Source: an uncultured Oscillospiraceae bacterium (GTDB lineage Bacteria > Bacillota > Clostridia > Oscillospirales > Acutalibacteraceae). Taken from it: 64,000 nucleotides of DNA. A program made the translations under genes and the position numbers. The notes below the pieces were generated by a model, which was given only the letters and a program-made list of their open reading frames with translations, was not told the origin of the DNA and made no database searches. Positions 49,237 through 58,539 of the stretch are shown here, piece after piece; the stretch's first letter is position 1, and each line of letters opens with the position of its first letter. The stretch lies in contig CASEMN010000003.1 in assembly GCA_949289045.1 (NCBI GenBank), positions 1-64,000 of the forward strand, read 5' to 3'.

Positions 49237-51759
49237 TTATATTAAAGTAAAATCAAAAGTTTTTGTTTCTCCCTTTTCAAAACTTGTTTCATAGCTTTGT
49301 TTTCCTGTGCAGGAGATATTTATAATCTGCTTTTTATTGCTTGTGACACTTACCTTTACAGCTTTTTCATTCCACTCAACAGAAACCTGAGCCTGAGTGT
49401 TTGCCATAAGTCCCTTTACACTGCCCTCTTTTAAATCCTTTGCAAGAGCAGGAAGAACTTCAATAACTCCTTTATCAGAATACATCAGCATTTCATCTAT
49501 TATTCCCACAATTCCCATAGATGTATCCGTACAGAAGCAGTCGGAAACACGGTTTGTATTATGGTCGGTCAGCATCGAATTATAATATACCTTTGTTGTA
49601 AGCAGCACTTTAAGGCATTTCTCTACCTGAGAGCTGTCTTTTAATCTCGCCGCTACCAACCCCTTATGAACCCATCCGTGAGTCTGGGTTTCTTCACTTT
49701 TCTTTCCGGCGCTGTTTCTGTTTTCAAGAGCCTGAAGACATGCTTTTACAAGCTTAGGATTAAACTGGGTTTCGTTGGAAGGCCAGGCACAGTACAGATG
49801 ACTTATATGGCGGTGTTTATTGTTCTCTTCAAAACAATAAGCAGCCCACTCTTTAATTGCCCCTGTTTCATCGTAAAGATAAGGGGGAAGCTTCTGGATA
49901 AACTGCTTCCAAACTTTAATATCCTCCTTGTATCTCTCTTCATCAAGGTCTTTTTCAACAGCTATAAGCATTTCAAAGCTTTTTCTCGCTGCACTTATAT
50001 CCGCTGCACAGTTAGCCGCTCTTGCGGAGGTAAGGTTCTTAGGCATATTTTCAGGTGAATTACCCGGAACTATACAGTAATACTCATCGTCCTTTAAAAC
50101 GCTTTTACCTTCTTCATAATGTATTCCACCTTTTGAATCAGTGTAATATTCTGGAGTAAGCATCTGAACCCAAAAGTTTACGCTAAGCTGAAGCAGAGGC
50201 TGAAGAATTTCCTCTAAAAGTTTCTTTTCACCCTGAGCAGTAGCTATTGTTCTGTCGCCGTAGGACAGATAAAACTCATATATCGGCTGAAGCATCCATG
50301 CCGTTCCATGGTTCCAATATTCGAAAGGATAAACGGTATTGTATTCAACTATCAGCGCATTGGTGCCGTCTGTATTAGCTGGGGCTAAAATGGCGTTTTT
50401 AAAGCCATAGCATCGAAGTGCATTTATCTTCCAGTGGTCAATCTGCTTTAAAACAAAACGTATATAGCTTTCACCATAGGAAATACAGTTAGCACTGTTC
50501 ATTGCCGAAGACTGTATATTTACATTTGCGTCCATTGTATATCCGCCGTTCCATCTGGGAGCCCATTCGCCTGTCCATATACCGTAAAGGCGGCTTATGG
50601 AGTCGTGTCCGCTGCAGCATATCATAGCGTATCTGCCCGTATTATATGCCCGCTCAACCATTGCATAATTGAGAGTTTTACTCTTCCTCTGGAGAGAAAT
50701 CACCTTTTCGTTGGGAAGGTCATGGGTATCTCCCGCTCCCAGTTTAAATTTTACCCCATTAAACAGAGCACTCTGTTCACGGGCACTGGGCTCAAGAGCC
50801 ATTTCATAGCTGAAGACACTTCCACCAGTATATTTTTCCTGAATTTCCACACACTTCGAAAACAGATTTTTTATAAGGGGATACTCCTGCTCTTTTTCAA
50901 ATGCCTCAAAGGTTCCCATATTCAAATCTCTGTCGGAAACGGCTATGAGATAAACCGCTTGAGCATCAGAAATCTTTACCGCAGGATTTTTCTCTCTTCC
51001 TACATTAATTTTTTCATCGCTGTCATCAAGGAGAATTTTTTCCTTTTTTCCGCCCTCGGCTATTATCAGTACCAAAGTAGCGTAACCTGCTTCTTTAAGC
51101 TCAGAGCCATCATAGCTTGGATAATGAGCTACTTCGGCAATATACTCTCCGCCGTCTCCCACAAGCTTTTTATACTTTAAAAGCTCTTCTTGACCGGCTT
51201 CACGGTTTTTATACATCTTTGATATATCGTCAAAGGATATGGTAAGATTTATCCGGTTTCCCTCAGAGGATGACCCTATTTTTGTCACCGTAACATTATC
51301 TGTACGGGAGGTAAAGGTACGCCTTTCCCAAAGGCCGTTTTTATCCCTGTATTTTACAACGGCTTCACCGGTCTCATAATCACACCAGCGCACATAATCG
51401 GTACATCTTAGCTTTTTTTGAGTAAGCCTCAGTTGACCGCCGGGATGAAAGCAGTAATTGGAATACCATCTGCCATCCTCGGTAATATATGACTGACCGT
51501 TTACAATAGTCTGCCTCGCCTGAGAAAGACGGTTTGATATATCCACTGAATCACGAATTGTGTCGCAGGGCATTATAAAATTAATATTCTGATAAATAAG
51601 AATATCGTCATAGGGGGAGCCGGCATTTATAACGCCGTTTTCACCGTTGCCCGTCATAAAGCCGTCACGCCAAAGCCTGACTTTCTTTTTTCTCTGTCCC
51701 TTTGCTTTTACTTGAGTGTATGTGTTCGAATATACCTTGTATGTATCCGTTTTGTCCAA
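49237..51759 (-). CDS. GH95-like glycoside hydrolase, cytosolic
   Basis: Protein of 840 aa with the three-part GH95 plan: an N-terminal beta-domain (WRDGFMTGNGENGVINAG near 31-48), an (alpha/alpha)6 barrel in the middle, and a C-terminal beta-domain. Residues matching the known GH95 alpha-L-fucosidase active site are present: the NVN pair (Asn412, Asn414), Glu570 in SPEN, HRHISHLY at 649-656 and Asp745 in CTDTS. TTG at 51759 has GGAGGGG 6 nt upstream and is preferred; an ATG at 51774 is within that site. There is no signal peptide, so it should act on imported sugars. Monocistronic, no transporter nearby. The sugar (L-fucose, L-galactose or other) is not decided. Confidence 0.85.
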   Translation of the reverse strand: MDKTDTYKVYSNTYTQVKAKGQRKKKVRLWRDGFMTGNGENGVINAGSPYDDILIYQNINFIMPCDTIRDSVDISNRLSQARQTIVNGQSYITEDGRWYSNYCFHPGGQLRLTQKKLRCTDYVRWCDYETGEAVVKYRDKNGLWERRTFTSRTDNVTVTKIGSSSEGNRINLTISFDDISKMYKNREAGQEELLKYKKLVGDGGEYIAEVAHYPSYDGSELKEAGYATLVLIIAEGGKKEKILLDDSDEKINVGREKNPAVKISDAQAVYLIAVSDRDLNMGTFEAFEKEQEYPLIKNLFSKCVEIQEKYTGGSVFSYEMALEPSAREQSALFNGVKFKLGAGDTHDLPNEKVISLQRKSKTLNYAMVERAYNTGRYAMICCSGHDSISRLYGIWTGEWAPRWNGGYTMDANVNIQSSAMNSANCISYGESYIRFVLKQIDHWKINALRCYGFKNAILAPANTDGTNALIVEYNTVYPFEYWNHGTAWMLQPIYEFYLSYGDRTIATAQGEKKLLEEILQPLLQLSVNFWVQMLTPEYYTDSKGGIHYEEGKSVLKDDEYYCIVPGNSPENMPKNLTSARAANCAADISAARKSFEMLIAVEKDLDEERYKEDIKVWKQFIQKLPPYLYDETGAIKEWAAYCFEENNKHRHISHLYCAWPSNETQFNPKLVKACLQALENRNSAGKKSEETQTHGWVHKGLVAARLKDSSQVEKCLKVLLTTKVYYNSMLTDHNTNRVSDCFCTDTSMGIVGIIDEMLMYSDKGVIEVLPALAKDLKEGSVKGLMANTQAQVSVEWNEKAVKVSVTSNKKQIINISCTGKQSYETSFEKGETKTFDFTLI

Positions 51760-51963
51760 AAGCAACCCCTCCATCTTCTTTCTGAGCCATTAACGGCAAA
51801 TTAAATACAGTTTTCAATATCTCAGGTAAAATTTTCTGAAAACCAGGTACGTATATAATTAAAATACGTGAATATCCAAATTGCAGCTATTGCATATTAA
51901 ACGCAATAGCTGCACCTTTTTAAATATAATAACTGAGAATTTTCCGATAAATTTACTTTGCGC

Positions 51964-52497
51964 TTATTTACAATATTCCTCTATATAGTTATCAATAGCG
52001 CCGGAAATTACCTGCAACGCCTCTTCTCTTCCGCCGGTTTCATCTACAACAGTCTCTTTTCCCTCGAGAGCTTTATAAACCGTGAAGAAATGACACATCT
52101 CATCAAATATATGTTTCGGCAGTTCTGAAATCTCGTTATACTGGTTATAGGTAGGATCGTTATAAGGTATAGCGATAATTTTTTCGTCACTTCTGCCGCC
52201 ATCGAGCATTTTTATTAAACCTATGGGATAACATCTCACAAGAGTAAGAGGCTCAAGGGTTTCGGAGCAAAGAAGCAAAACGTCCAAGGGGTCTCCGTCA
52301 TCGCCCAATGTTCTCGGTATAAAGCCGTAGTTTGCCGGATAGTGAGTAGAAGTATAAAGGATACGGTCAAGGATAATAAGACCTGTTTCCTTATCCAGTT
52401 CATACTTTTTCTTGCTTCCCTTAGGAATCTCGATTACGGAAATAAAATCCTCCGGTGAAATTCTTTTGGGACTTATGTCGTGCCAGATATTGCTCAT
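51964..52497 (-). CDS. ppa: Inorganic pyrophosphatase (family I)
   Basis: Soluble Mg2+-dependent PPase of 177 aa, pulling biosynthetic reactions by removing PPi. The signature DGDPLDVLL (residues 66-74) carries the metal-binding Asp residues; EIPKGSKKKYELDKETG near 25-41 and ASHYPANYGFIP-like THYPANYGFIPRT near 52-64 are also typical. GGGGAGG precedes the ATG. It begins one base before the end of the DUF1653 gene spacer and is in a run DUF896-DUF1653-ppa. Many Firmicutes use the unrelated family II enzyme instead. Confidence 0.96.
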   Translation of the reverse strand: MSNIWHDISPKRISPEDFISVIEIPKGSKKKYELDKETGLIILDRILYTSTHYPANYGFIPRTLGDDGDPLDVLLLCSETLEPLTLVRCYPIGLIKMLDGGRSDEKIIAIPYNDPTYNQYNEISELPKHIFDEMCHFFTVYKALEGKETVVDETGGREEALQVISGAIDNYIEEYCK

Positions 52498-52498
52498 T

Positions 52499-52720
52499 TT
52501 ATTTTTCCTCCCCTATAAATTCAAATCGCTTAATTTTTTTGCCATCCCGCTCTATTTCTTCATTCCACATAGATGCCGGACGCACCCATAATCCGCCCTC
52601 GCCGTAGAGAGCTTCATATACCACCATCTCTTCAAGGGTTTCGCTGTGTCGGGCAATGCCTATTACACGGTATTCTCCACCCTTAAAGTGACGGTATCTG
52701 CCTTTTTTAATTGAGTTCAT
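52499..52720 (-). CDS. DUF1653 protein
   Basis: Protein of 73 aa with a single small beta-barrel-like domain: KGRYRHFKGGEYRVIGIARHSETLEEMVVYEALYG, then GLWVRPASMWNEEI. This is the DUF1653 pattern. The ATG at 52720 follows AAAGGCG; a longer open frame upstream overlaps the DUF896 gene and is rejected. It overlaps the DUF896 gene by 14 nt and ends just before ppa. Function unknown. Confidence 0.87.
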   Translation of the reverse strand: MNSIKKGRYRHFKGGEYRVIGIARHSETLEEMVVYEALYGEGGLWVRPASMWNEEIERDGKKIKRFEFIGEEK

Positions 52721-52931
52721 TTTTCTTTTTCGCCTTTCTCTCAACTTTGCGCTTATTTCCCTTTTCGTCAACAATATAGGTATTATCAAGACTTGAAACA
52801 AGGCTCTGCTTAAAAGCGGCAATATATTCACCTCTGAGGATCGCTCTTTCCTGCTGCTCCTCCGGGGTAAGTTCACGTTCTCTTGAAATTCGTGTAAGTT
52901 CGCTTATTCTGTCAATTTTTTTCTGATCCAT
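52707..52931 (-). CDS. DUF896/YnzC-family protein
   Basis: Helical protein of 74 aa. The family signature is IDRISELTRISRERELTPEEQQERAILRGEYIAAFKQSLVSSLDNTYIVDEKG, a helix-hairpin; in Bacillus, YnzC/YneB-type genes are SOS-linked, but no LexA box was identified here. The C-terminus is very basic (KRKVERKAKKK). The ATG at 52931 has AAAGGA 6 nt upstream. First gene of the run that continues to DUF1653 and ppa. Confidence 0.92.
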   Translation of the reverse strand: MDQKKIDRISELTRISRERELTPEEQQERAILRGEYIAAFKQSLVSSLDNTYIVDEKGNKRKVERKAKKKNELN

Positions 52932-53069
52932 TTTATTTCCTTTCGTAGCGGGAATGTCTCCCATTAGCTTCATACTTAGTTTATCACACATATTGGTATT
53001 TCTTCAAGAGGTTGTATTTAAACAGGATTTGTGTTAATTTAAAAATACAAAATGAAAAGAGGATTTAAA

Positions 53070-54410
53070 ATGACTATAACTGTTCCGGAAAAAGTAAAAT
53101 ATATACTGGACACTTTGAACGCTCACGGCTTCGAAAGCTATGCGGTAGGCGGCTGCGTCAGAGATACCATAATGGGAAAAGAGCCTTTTGACTGGGATAT
53201 TACAACCTCTGCGCTCCCTGAAAAGACAATAGAAATTTTTGAAGCTTTAGGGTGCAGAGTGATAAAAACCGGAATAAAGCATGGTACTGTTACGGTACTT
53301 AAAGACCACGAGCCTTTTGAAGTAACAACTTTCAGAATTGACGGAGAATATACCGACCGCCGCAGACCTGATGGAGTCAGTTTCACAGCAAGTCTCGAAG
53401 AAGACCTTAAGCGCCGCGACTTTACTATAAACGCAATTGTAACGGATTGCGAAGGAAATATTAAAGACGCTTTCGGCGGAATTAACGACATAAAAAGAAA
53501 AGTTATTAAAGCCATAGGTGATCCCGATAAAAGATTAAATGAAGACGCATTAAGAATAATGCGTGCTCTTCGATTTGCCTCGGTGCTGGGATTCCAAGTT
53601 GACCCGGAGCTTCAAAAAAGTCTCAGAAAAAACAAAGAACTTTTACGTAACATAGCTCCTGAACGAATAAACGCAGAATTTTCAAAGCTTATTTGCGGAG
53701 AAAATTTTGCGTGGGTACTTTTAAATTTCACTGATATAATCGAGGTGTTTATTCCCGAAATAAAAGTCTGTGTCGGCTTTGACCAAAGAAATATTCACCA
53801 CATATATGATGTATGGGAACACAGCGTAAAAGCTGCCGAAGCTATTCCGGCCGATCTAATACTGCGTCTTACTATGCTCTTTCACGATATTGAAAAGCCC
53901 TCCTGTTTCTTTATGGGAGAAGATCACCAGGGTCACTTTTACGGTCACGCTAAAAAAAGCGCCGAAACCGCAGAAAAAATTCTCCGCCGCTTGAGGTACG
54001 ATAACAAGACTGTAAAAGAGGTTACTGAGCTTATAGAGCTCCACGACGTGGAGATAGTACCGGAAAAGAAACCGGTGCTCAGAAGAATGGGAAAAATGGG
54101 CAAAGAGAGCTTTGAAAAACTTATTGCAGTAAAATATGCTGACAATAAAGCTCAGTCCCCCATTGTACTCAGCCGCAGAAAAGATTTTCAAAAAATAGAG
54201 GAAATAGCCGCAGAAGCTCAATGGGAAAGCAGCTGTTTCAGCCTTAAAAGTCTCGCCGTAAACGGAAAAGATTTAATTGACGCAGGATTCCCGGCAGGCA
54301 AAGAGATAGGAAAAATACTGCAATATCTTCTCGAAAGCGTCATTGACGGAAAATATGAAAATGAAAAAGAAACCCTTTTAAGAGCAGCAGAGAATTTCAG
54401 AAAATGTTAA
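53070..54410 (+). CDS. cca: CCA tRNA nucleotidyltransferase
   Basis: Class II polymerase-beta-type enzyme that adds or repairs the 3' CCA of tRNA, 446 aa. The N-terminal motif YAVGGCVRDTIMGKEPFDWDITTS carries the G-G and D-x-D metal site. RRRDFTINAI-like KRRDFTINAIV is near 118, and RIMRALRFAS is near 165. An HD domain with FHDIEKP is near 270 and HAKKSAE near 296. The ATG at 53070 has GAGG 7 nt upstream. Monocistronic. Confidence 0.95.
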   Translation: MTITVPEKVKYILDTLNAHGFESYAVGGCVRDTIMGKEPFDWDITTSALPEKTIEIFEALGCRVIKTGIKHGTVTVLKDHEPFEVTTFRIDGEYTDRRRPDGVSFTASLEEDLKRRDFTINAIVTDCEGNIKDAFGGINDIKRKVIKAIGDPDKRLNEDALRIMRALRFASVLGFQVDPELQKSLRKNKELLRNIAPERINAEFSKLICGENFAWVLLNFTDIIEVFIPEIKVCVGFDQRNIHHIYDVWEHSVKAAEAIPADLILRLTMLFHDIEKPSCFFMGEDHQGHFYGHAKKSAETAEKILRRLRYDNKTVKEVTELIELHDVEIVPEKKPVLRRMGKMGKESFEKLIAVKYADNKAQSPIVLSRRKDFQKIEEIAAEAQWESSCFSLKSLAVNGKDLIDAGFPAGKEIGKILQYLLESVIDGKYENEKETLLRAAENFRKC

Positions 54411-54463
54411 TATTATTTTTCCTTAACTCATTACCTAAATAAAAATGAAAAGAGGAAAGTAAA

Positions 54464-55030
54464 ATGAATTTTTGCGGAACACTGCCCCTTAAAACCCAGC
54501 GGTGCTATTTACGTAAGCTCGAAATTAAAGATTACTCCCAGCTTTATGAAAACGTTTATTCCGACGAAAATGTTTCCCGTTATATGTCGTGGGACAAACA
54601 TAAAACCCCTCAGGAGACAAAAGATTATTTGTCCCTCTGGCAGGAATATTATAAAGATCCAACCGAATGCTACTGGGGAATATTTTTATCTGACAGCGAT
54701 ACTCTTATAGGAACAGTTTACCTTTATCCTGAAAACAAAAAAGCAGAAATAGGCTTTCTGTCTTATTGTTTGGGCTCACAATTTTGGAAAAAAGGCTATG
54801 GCACAGAAATGGTCAAAGCGGTTTTAGAATATGGCTTTAACACCATGGGCTATTACAGCATCACTGCTTTATGCGCTAAAAGCAACGCTCCTTCTTACAA
54901 GCTTTTACAGCGTTCCGGATTTACCTTTGACGGATGCCTGAGAAACCGAGATAAAACCTATTTGGGATATGAGGATTGCTATTACTTTTCTATACTTAAG
55001 GATGAGTATTACTCCCTTTTTAAGAACTAA
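54464..55030 (+). CDS. GNAT acetyltransferase, RimJ/RimL type
   Basis: Protein of 188 aa. The N-terminal segment LKTQRCYLRKLEIKDYSQLYENVYSDENVSRYMSWD is characteristic of RimJ/RimL-like N-acetyltransferases, and the acetyl-CoA loop is GSQFWKKGYGTEMVKAVLEYGF near 104-125. ALCAKSNAPSYKLLQRSGFTFDG follows. AGAGGAAAG precedes the ATG. It follows cca by 53 nt. The substrate may be a ribosomal protein or a small molecule. Confidence 0.9.
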   Translation: MNFCGTLPLKTQRCYLRKLEIKDYSQLYENVYSDENVSRYMSWDKHKTPQETKDYLSLWQEYYKDPTECYWGIFLSDSDTLIGTVYLYPENKKAEIGFLSYCLGSQFWKKGYGTEMVKAVLEYGFNTMGYYSITALCAKSNAPSYKLLQRSGFTFDGCLRNRDKTYLGYEDCYYFSILKDEYYSLFKN

Positions 55031-55063
55031 AACTGATTTAAAATAAAACCTTAAAACATTACA

Positions 55064-55103
55064 AACACCCACCGTCTTTTTCAAGGCGATGGGTGTTCGT
55101 TTT
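55064..55103 (+). terminator. Terminator after the RimJ-type acetyltransferase
   Basis: Stem AACACCCACCG / CGATGGGTGTT with one mismatch and a 12-nt loop, followed by CGTTTTAT. Confidence 0.8.
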
Positions 55104-55133
55104 ATAAGAAGATGAGTGAAAGTAAAGTATTAA

Positions 55134-58100
55134 TTACTTTCTCTTTTTTGTAATAACAACAGCTGCACCGGCAAGAACTGCAATTGCGGCAAATGCGCCT
55201 AACATAAGGTTATCACCGTTTGCAGGTGCCTGTGTATCGGAAGTCTCACCAGCAGTATCCTCTGCTGCAGGAGCCTCTGTTGCAGGAGCTTCAGTTGCAG
55301 TATCCTCTGTTGCAGGAGCCTCTGTTGAGGGCTCTTCTGTCGAGGGATCCTCTGTTGAAGGCTCTTCTGTTGAAGGCTCTTCTGTTGAGGGCTCTTCTGT
55401 TGAGGGATCCTCTGTTGAGGGCTCTTCTGTTGAAGGATCCTCTGTTGAAGGATCCTCTGTTGAAGGCTCTTCTGGATCGGTCTCTTCAGGAATTTCAGGA
55501 ACATCAAGGATATTGCATACCATTACGAGAGCTTCATCTGCACTCATGCCTTCAACTGTGTCAAGTGCCTGACCAAGAATGTTGGAGAGTACAAAATCTT
55601 TTACAAGAGCCTTAACAACAGCCTTTATAGAGGCCATATTGCTCTGCTCGGTAAGGTTATTGAAGAGATAACGGAATATTACAAGGAAGGAGTCTCCCTT
55701 ATTTGTCTCAAATCCTACGCCGTATGCGTTGAACCTGCTTACACTATCTACAACAACGGGCTTTGCTGTTGAAGCAAGAAGTGCCCAATCAGGATCAGAG
55801 AAATTGAGAGTAAGAGTAGCGCTGCCTATCTGAATATTGGAAACAAGTGAATTTACAAGACCAATAATCATTGAAGGATCGATAACAAGCATGTCGGGAG
55901 TTACAAACATTCCTAAAAGTGCAGGAAGGTTATTGTAAATCTTCTGAAGCTGATCGTTAAGAATATTATCAGAGAACAGGCGTGCTACTTTGGGAAGGAG
56001 ATCAACTATTGCTGAAAAAGGATTTGCTGAAATGTCATCTACAAGAGAGAATACAGCACTTACTATCGGAACGATTGCTGCGTCGGCTTTTTCACCGGCT
56101 GTAGCTGCGTTAAGATATGCTTCGCTGTATGCTTCTGAAGTCATAAGATTATCAATACCAAGCGCTTCAAGAACAGGAAGAAGGTTATCATAAAGACCAG
56201 CTTTATATTCACCTGTGGGATATGAACCGCTCTCTACAACAACGTTTGCAAACTGAACTTCAAGGGTGCTTGTAAGAGGAACTGTGAGGCCTCTGAGTAC
56301 TGCTGCAAGAGCATTGATGAAGCCGTCACGGTCGCCGTCGTTAAAGCCGAAATATCCGTTTGTAACTGTAGAAACATCAAGTTTCTTCCAATCTTCAACA
56401 TTACCGCCGAGTGCTTTGAAAGCAGAAGCGGCAACTGCAAATTTTTCTTCAACAAGAAGATCTGCAACCTGATTCGGTTTAATCTTCAAAAGTGCAGTAG
56501 CAATTCCTGCTCCGGCATCATTGAGGAGATCGTTAAGAGCGGGATAAAGAGTTGATACTGCTGTGGCTACCATAGCATTTGTATAAACTTCTTTTTCAAG
56601 AAGCTCATTGATGTTTGCATAACCCTGCTGCTTAATAGCAAGACCGGCTATTCCATCAAGAATTTTAACAAGGAAGCCAAGGCTCTTATCACTTGTAAGA
56701 ATCGGGTAATTGAGATCAGGACGTGTCCAGTCAGGAAGAGTGGGCTGTTCGTCAGAAGCGGGAACGCCTTTTATAATCTCTCTGAACTTATTTATAACTT
56801 CGGTAGGAATGTCAGCTCTTGATTCACTGAAAACCTGATTCCAAGCGTCAATAACTTTATCAAGTTCATCCTGAGAATAGGGTTCTGTTGCTTCGTTTAC
56901 AGCTGCAATAAACGCAGCGGTTGCACCTTTACCTGCTACGGGCTTAACAAGCTTAAGAACATTTGCAGATGTTTTCTGTGTTCCGTCGTAGTAATTATAC
57001 TTAAATGATGAACCGTCAAAGAATGCCTTATCGGTAGCTGTCATACTGCCATATTCTGTATATGTGTCAGCAACTGCTTTTTCATTCTCTGCTGAAGGAT
57101 CATTTTCATATGCTTCAAGCGCATCTATCATCTTATTTGTAAGATCATAGGAAGCTTTTACAAGATTGGGATCAAGTTCAAGAACACGTGCCCATGCAGC
57201 TGCCTCGTAATCAGCTTTCTTAGCTGCTACTGCGCTGTCATATTCAGCTTTAGCCTTATCATAGGCGGGCTTAAGAACTTCATCATACTCTTTCTTGTCA
57301 GCAATGTACTGAGGATCTTCTTTACCACCGGGATATTTTTCCTTATCGAAATAGTTAGGTGATGTAGGAGCTACAGGCATTTCAACGCCAGGAGCATTTT
57401 TGTAAGCCTGCTGATATGCAAGCTCAAGATTGTAAAACTTGCCGATATGAGCGTCAACATCATACAGGGCATCCCTTGCAAAACCACAACTATAGAAATC
57501 ATAAATCATGGGAAGATATCTCTTTGCTTCGCCAAGAGCGGCGTACTTAGCACACATATCTTCGTATACCTTTGCAATCTCTGCGGGAGTAGCTTTGATG
57601 CTTCCGTCAGTCCAATATGATACATATGTCATATCAGTGAGCTTCTTTGCTCTTCCGCCCTCTGTAGCTGCCTCAAAGGTATAACCATAAAATTCCTTTG
57701 CGAAATTCTGGGCATCTTCCATGAGCTTTGTTCTACCAAGATAATCTTTCTGCATTTCATCAGCTGCGAGATAGAGCTCTTCGCCTTTAAGGGGTGTTTC
57801 AGCACCAGATCCTTTTACATAATAAGCTCTGTCCCATGCAAGCTTGAAAAGCTTACCGGTTGCAACGATATCAAGCTCATCTTTTTCCGCATCAGAAAGA
57901 GCTTTGTACTGAGCAGCAATGGATTCGAACTCTTTGATATCTTCTTCTGTTGCATTTTTGTCAGTTTTGCCGTCAAAAGCATTAATCTTTTCAACTACAT
58001 CTGCAGGACTTGCAGCGAACGCTACAAGCGCCGCTGACATAGCGGAAAACACCAGAACAAGTGCAAGGATTACGCTTAACAGCTTTTTGCCTTTTGCCAT
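55134..58100 (-). CDS. Large surface protein with PSTE repeats and sorting-like tail
   Basis: Protein of 988 aa. The signal peptide (about 1-30, ending AFAA) is followed by about 840 residues of mostly helical, Ala/Asp/Tyr-rich sequence with no recognised catalytic motif. A low-complexity tail of about 14 five-residue units (PSTEE/PSTED, later PATEA/PATED) follows. The end is APANGDN, a hydrophobic helix and KKRK, the layout of a sortase substrate, but with PANGD instead of LPXTG. ATG at 58100 has GGAGG 7 nt upstream; the frame is open to 58148. Probably wall- or membrane-attached; an adhesin or structural role is a guess. Confidence 0.82.
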   Translation of the reverse strand: MAKGKKLLSVILALVLVFSAMSAALVAFAASPADVVEKINAFDGKTDKNATEEDIKEFESIAAQYKALSDAEKDELDIVATGKLFKLAWDRAYYVKGSGAETPLKGEELYLAADEMQKDYLGRTKLMEDAQNFAKEFYGYTFEAATEGGRAKKLTDMTYVSYWTDGSIKATPAEIAKVYEDMCAKYAALGEAKRYLPMIYDFYSCGFARDALYDVDAHIGKFYNLELAYQQAYKNAPGVEMPVAPTSPNYFDKEKYPGGKEDPQYIADKKEYDEVLKPAYDKAKAEYDSAVAAKKADYEAAAWARVLELDPNLVKASYDLTNKMIDALEAYENDPSAENEKAVADTYTEYGSMTATDKAFFDGSSFKYNYYDGTQKTSANVLKLVKPVAGKGATAAFIAAVNEATEPYSQDELDKVIDAWNQVFSESRADIPTEVINKFREIIKGVPASDEQPTLPDWTRPDLNYPILTSDKSLGFLVKILDGIAGLAIKQQGYANINELLEKEVYTNAMVATAVSTLYPALNDLLNDAGAGIATALLKIKPNQVADLLVEEKFAVAASAFKALGGNVEDWKKLDVSTVTNGYFGFNDGDRDGFINALAAVLRGLTVPLTSTLEVQFANVVVESGSYPTGEYKAGLYDNLLPVLEALGIDNLMTSEAYSEAYLNAATAGEKADAAIVPIVSAVFSLVDDISANPFSAIVDLLPKVARLFSDNILNDQLQKIYNNLPALLGMFVTPDMLVIDPSMIIGLVNSLVSNIQIGSATLTLNFSDPDWALLASTAKPVVVDSVSRFNAYGVGFETNKGDSFLVIFRYLFNNLTEQSNMASIKAVVKALVKDFVLSNILGQALDTVEGMSADEALVMVCNILDVPEIPEETDPEEPSTEDPSTEDPSTEEPSTEDPSTEEPSTEEPSTEEPSTEDPSTEEPSTEAPATEDTATEAPATEAPAAEDTAGETSDTQAPANGDNLMLGAFAAIAVLAGAAVVITKKRK
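55310..55470 (-). repeat. 15-bp tandem repeats encoding PSTEE/PSTED
   Basis: Tandem units of about 15 bp (one per five residues, mainly CCTTCAACAGAAGAG/GAT variants on the coding strand) inside the large surface-protein gene. The near-identical units should expand or contract by slippage in multiples of five residues. Confidence 0.88.
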
Positions 58101-58539
58101 TCTTCTTTCCTCCAATATAATTTTTTTCGGTGTGCAAGGTCCGCACAACCGTTTACTTTATTATGATAATTAATTAACAAAAATAATTCAATCGTAATAT
58201 CGTCAAAATAAAATCAATCTTATTTGTTTAAAATATAAAACTTTTTGTGTATAATTCATAAACTTTTTATTAATTAAAATGCGACCACTCGGTCTAATTT
58301 TTACTCAGCGGTATTTTTTTGCCACAAAATAATCGGTTATATTTTCAAAATAGCAAATTAGAGTATAAGTATATTACGCGACGGTATTCAAAAAAATTAT
58401 ATAGAAATTTGTCATATTATTTTCTTTCTCCTTAAAATCAAATTATAAGTATGCCACATTGCTTCTAAGCAATATAAAAAATAAAAGCCCTCCTTACGGA
58501 AGGCTTTCTATATTTAAAAAATAATCTACATATATATAA
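58101..58539. other. A/T-rich intergenic region between the surface protein and CLC genes
   Basis: It holds the minus-strand promoter of the surface-protein gene (TTGAAT at 58186-58191, 17-nt spacer, TATCAT at 58163-58168) and the CLC terminator near 58477-58507. In between, a lone TetR-like sequence, AGACCGAGTGGTC on the minus strand (58283-58295), lies in otherwise featureless A/T-rich DNA. No gene was found. Confidence 0.55.
58477..58507 (-). terminator. Terminator of the CLC gene
   Basis: Stem AAAGCC-C-TCC / GGA-A-GGCTTT with one mismatch and a 4-nt loop, followed on the minus strand by TTTTATTTTTT. Confidence 0.85.

Noticed and set aside
52721..52876. N-terminal extension of the DUF1653 protein
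   Set aside because: The extra 52 residues are the DUF896 gene read in another frame; the ATG at 52720 has a ribosome-binding site.
55310..55470. Short regular repeats that might look like a CRISPR array
   Set aside because: Units are 15 bp, have no spacers, and stay in frame within a coding gene.
55199..55615. Long frames on both strands rich in Gln/Lys or Leu/Pro within the surface-protein tail
   Set aside because: They are off-frame readings of the 15-bp PSTE repeats; the minus-strand frame with signal peptide, domain and membrane tail explains the DNA.
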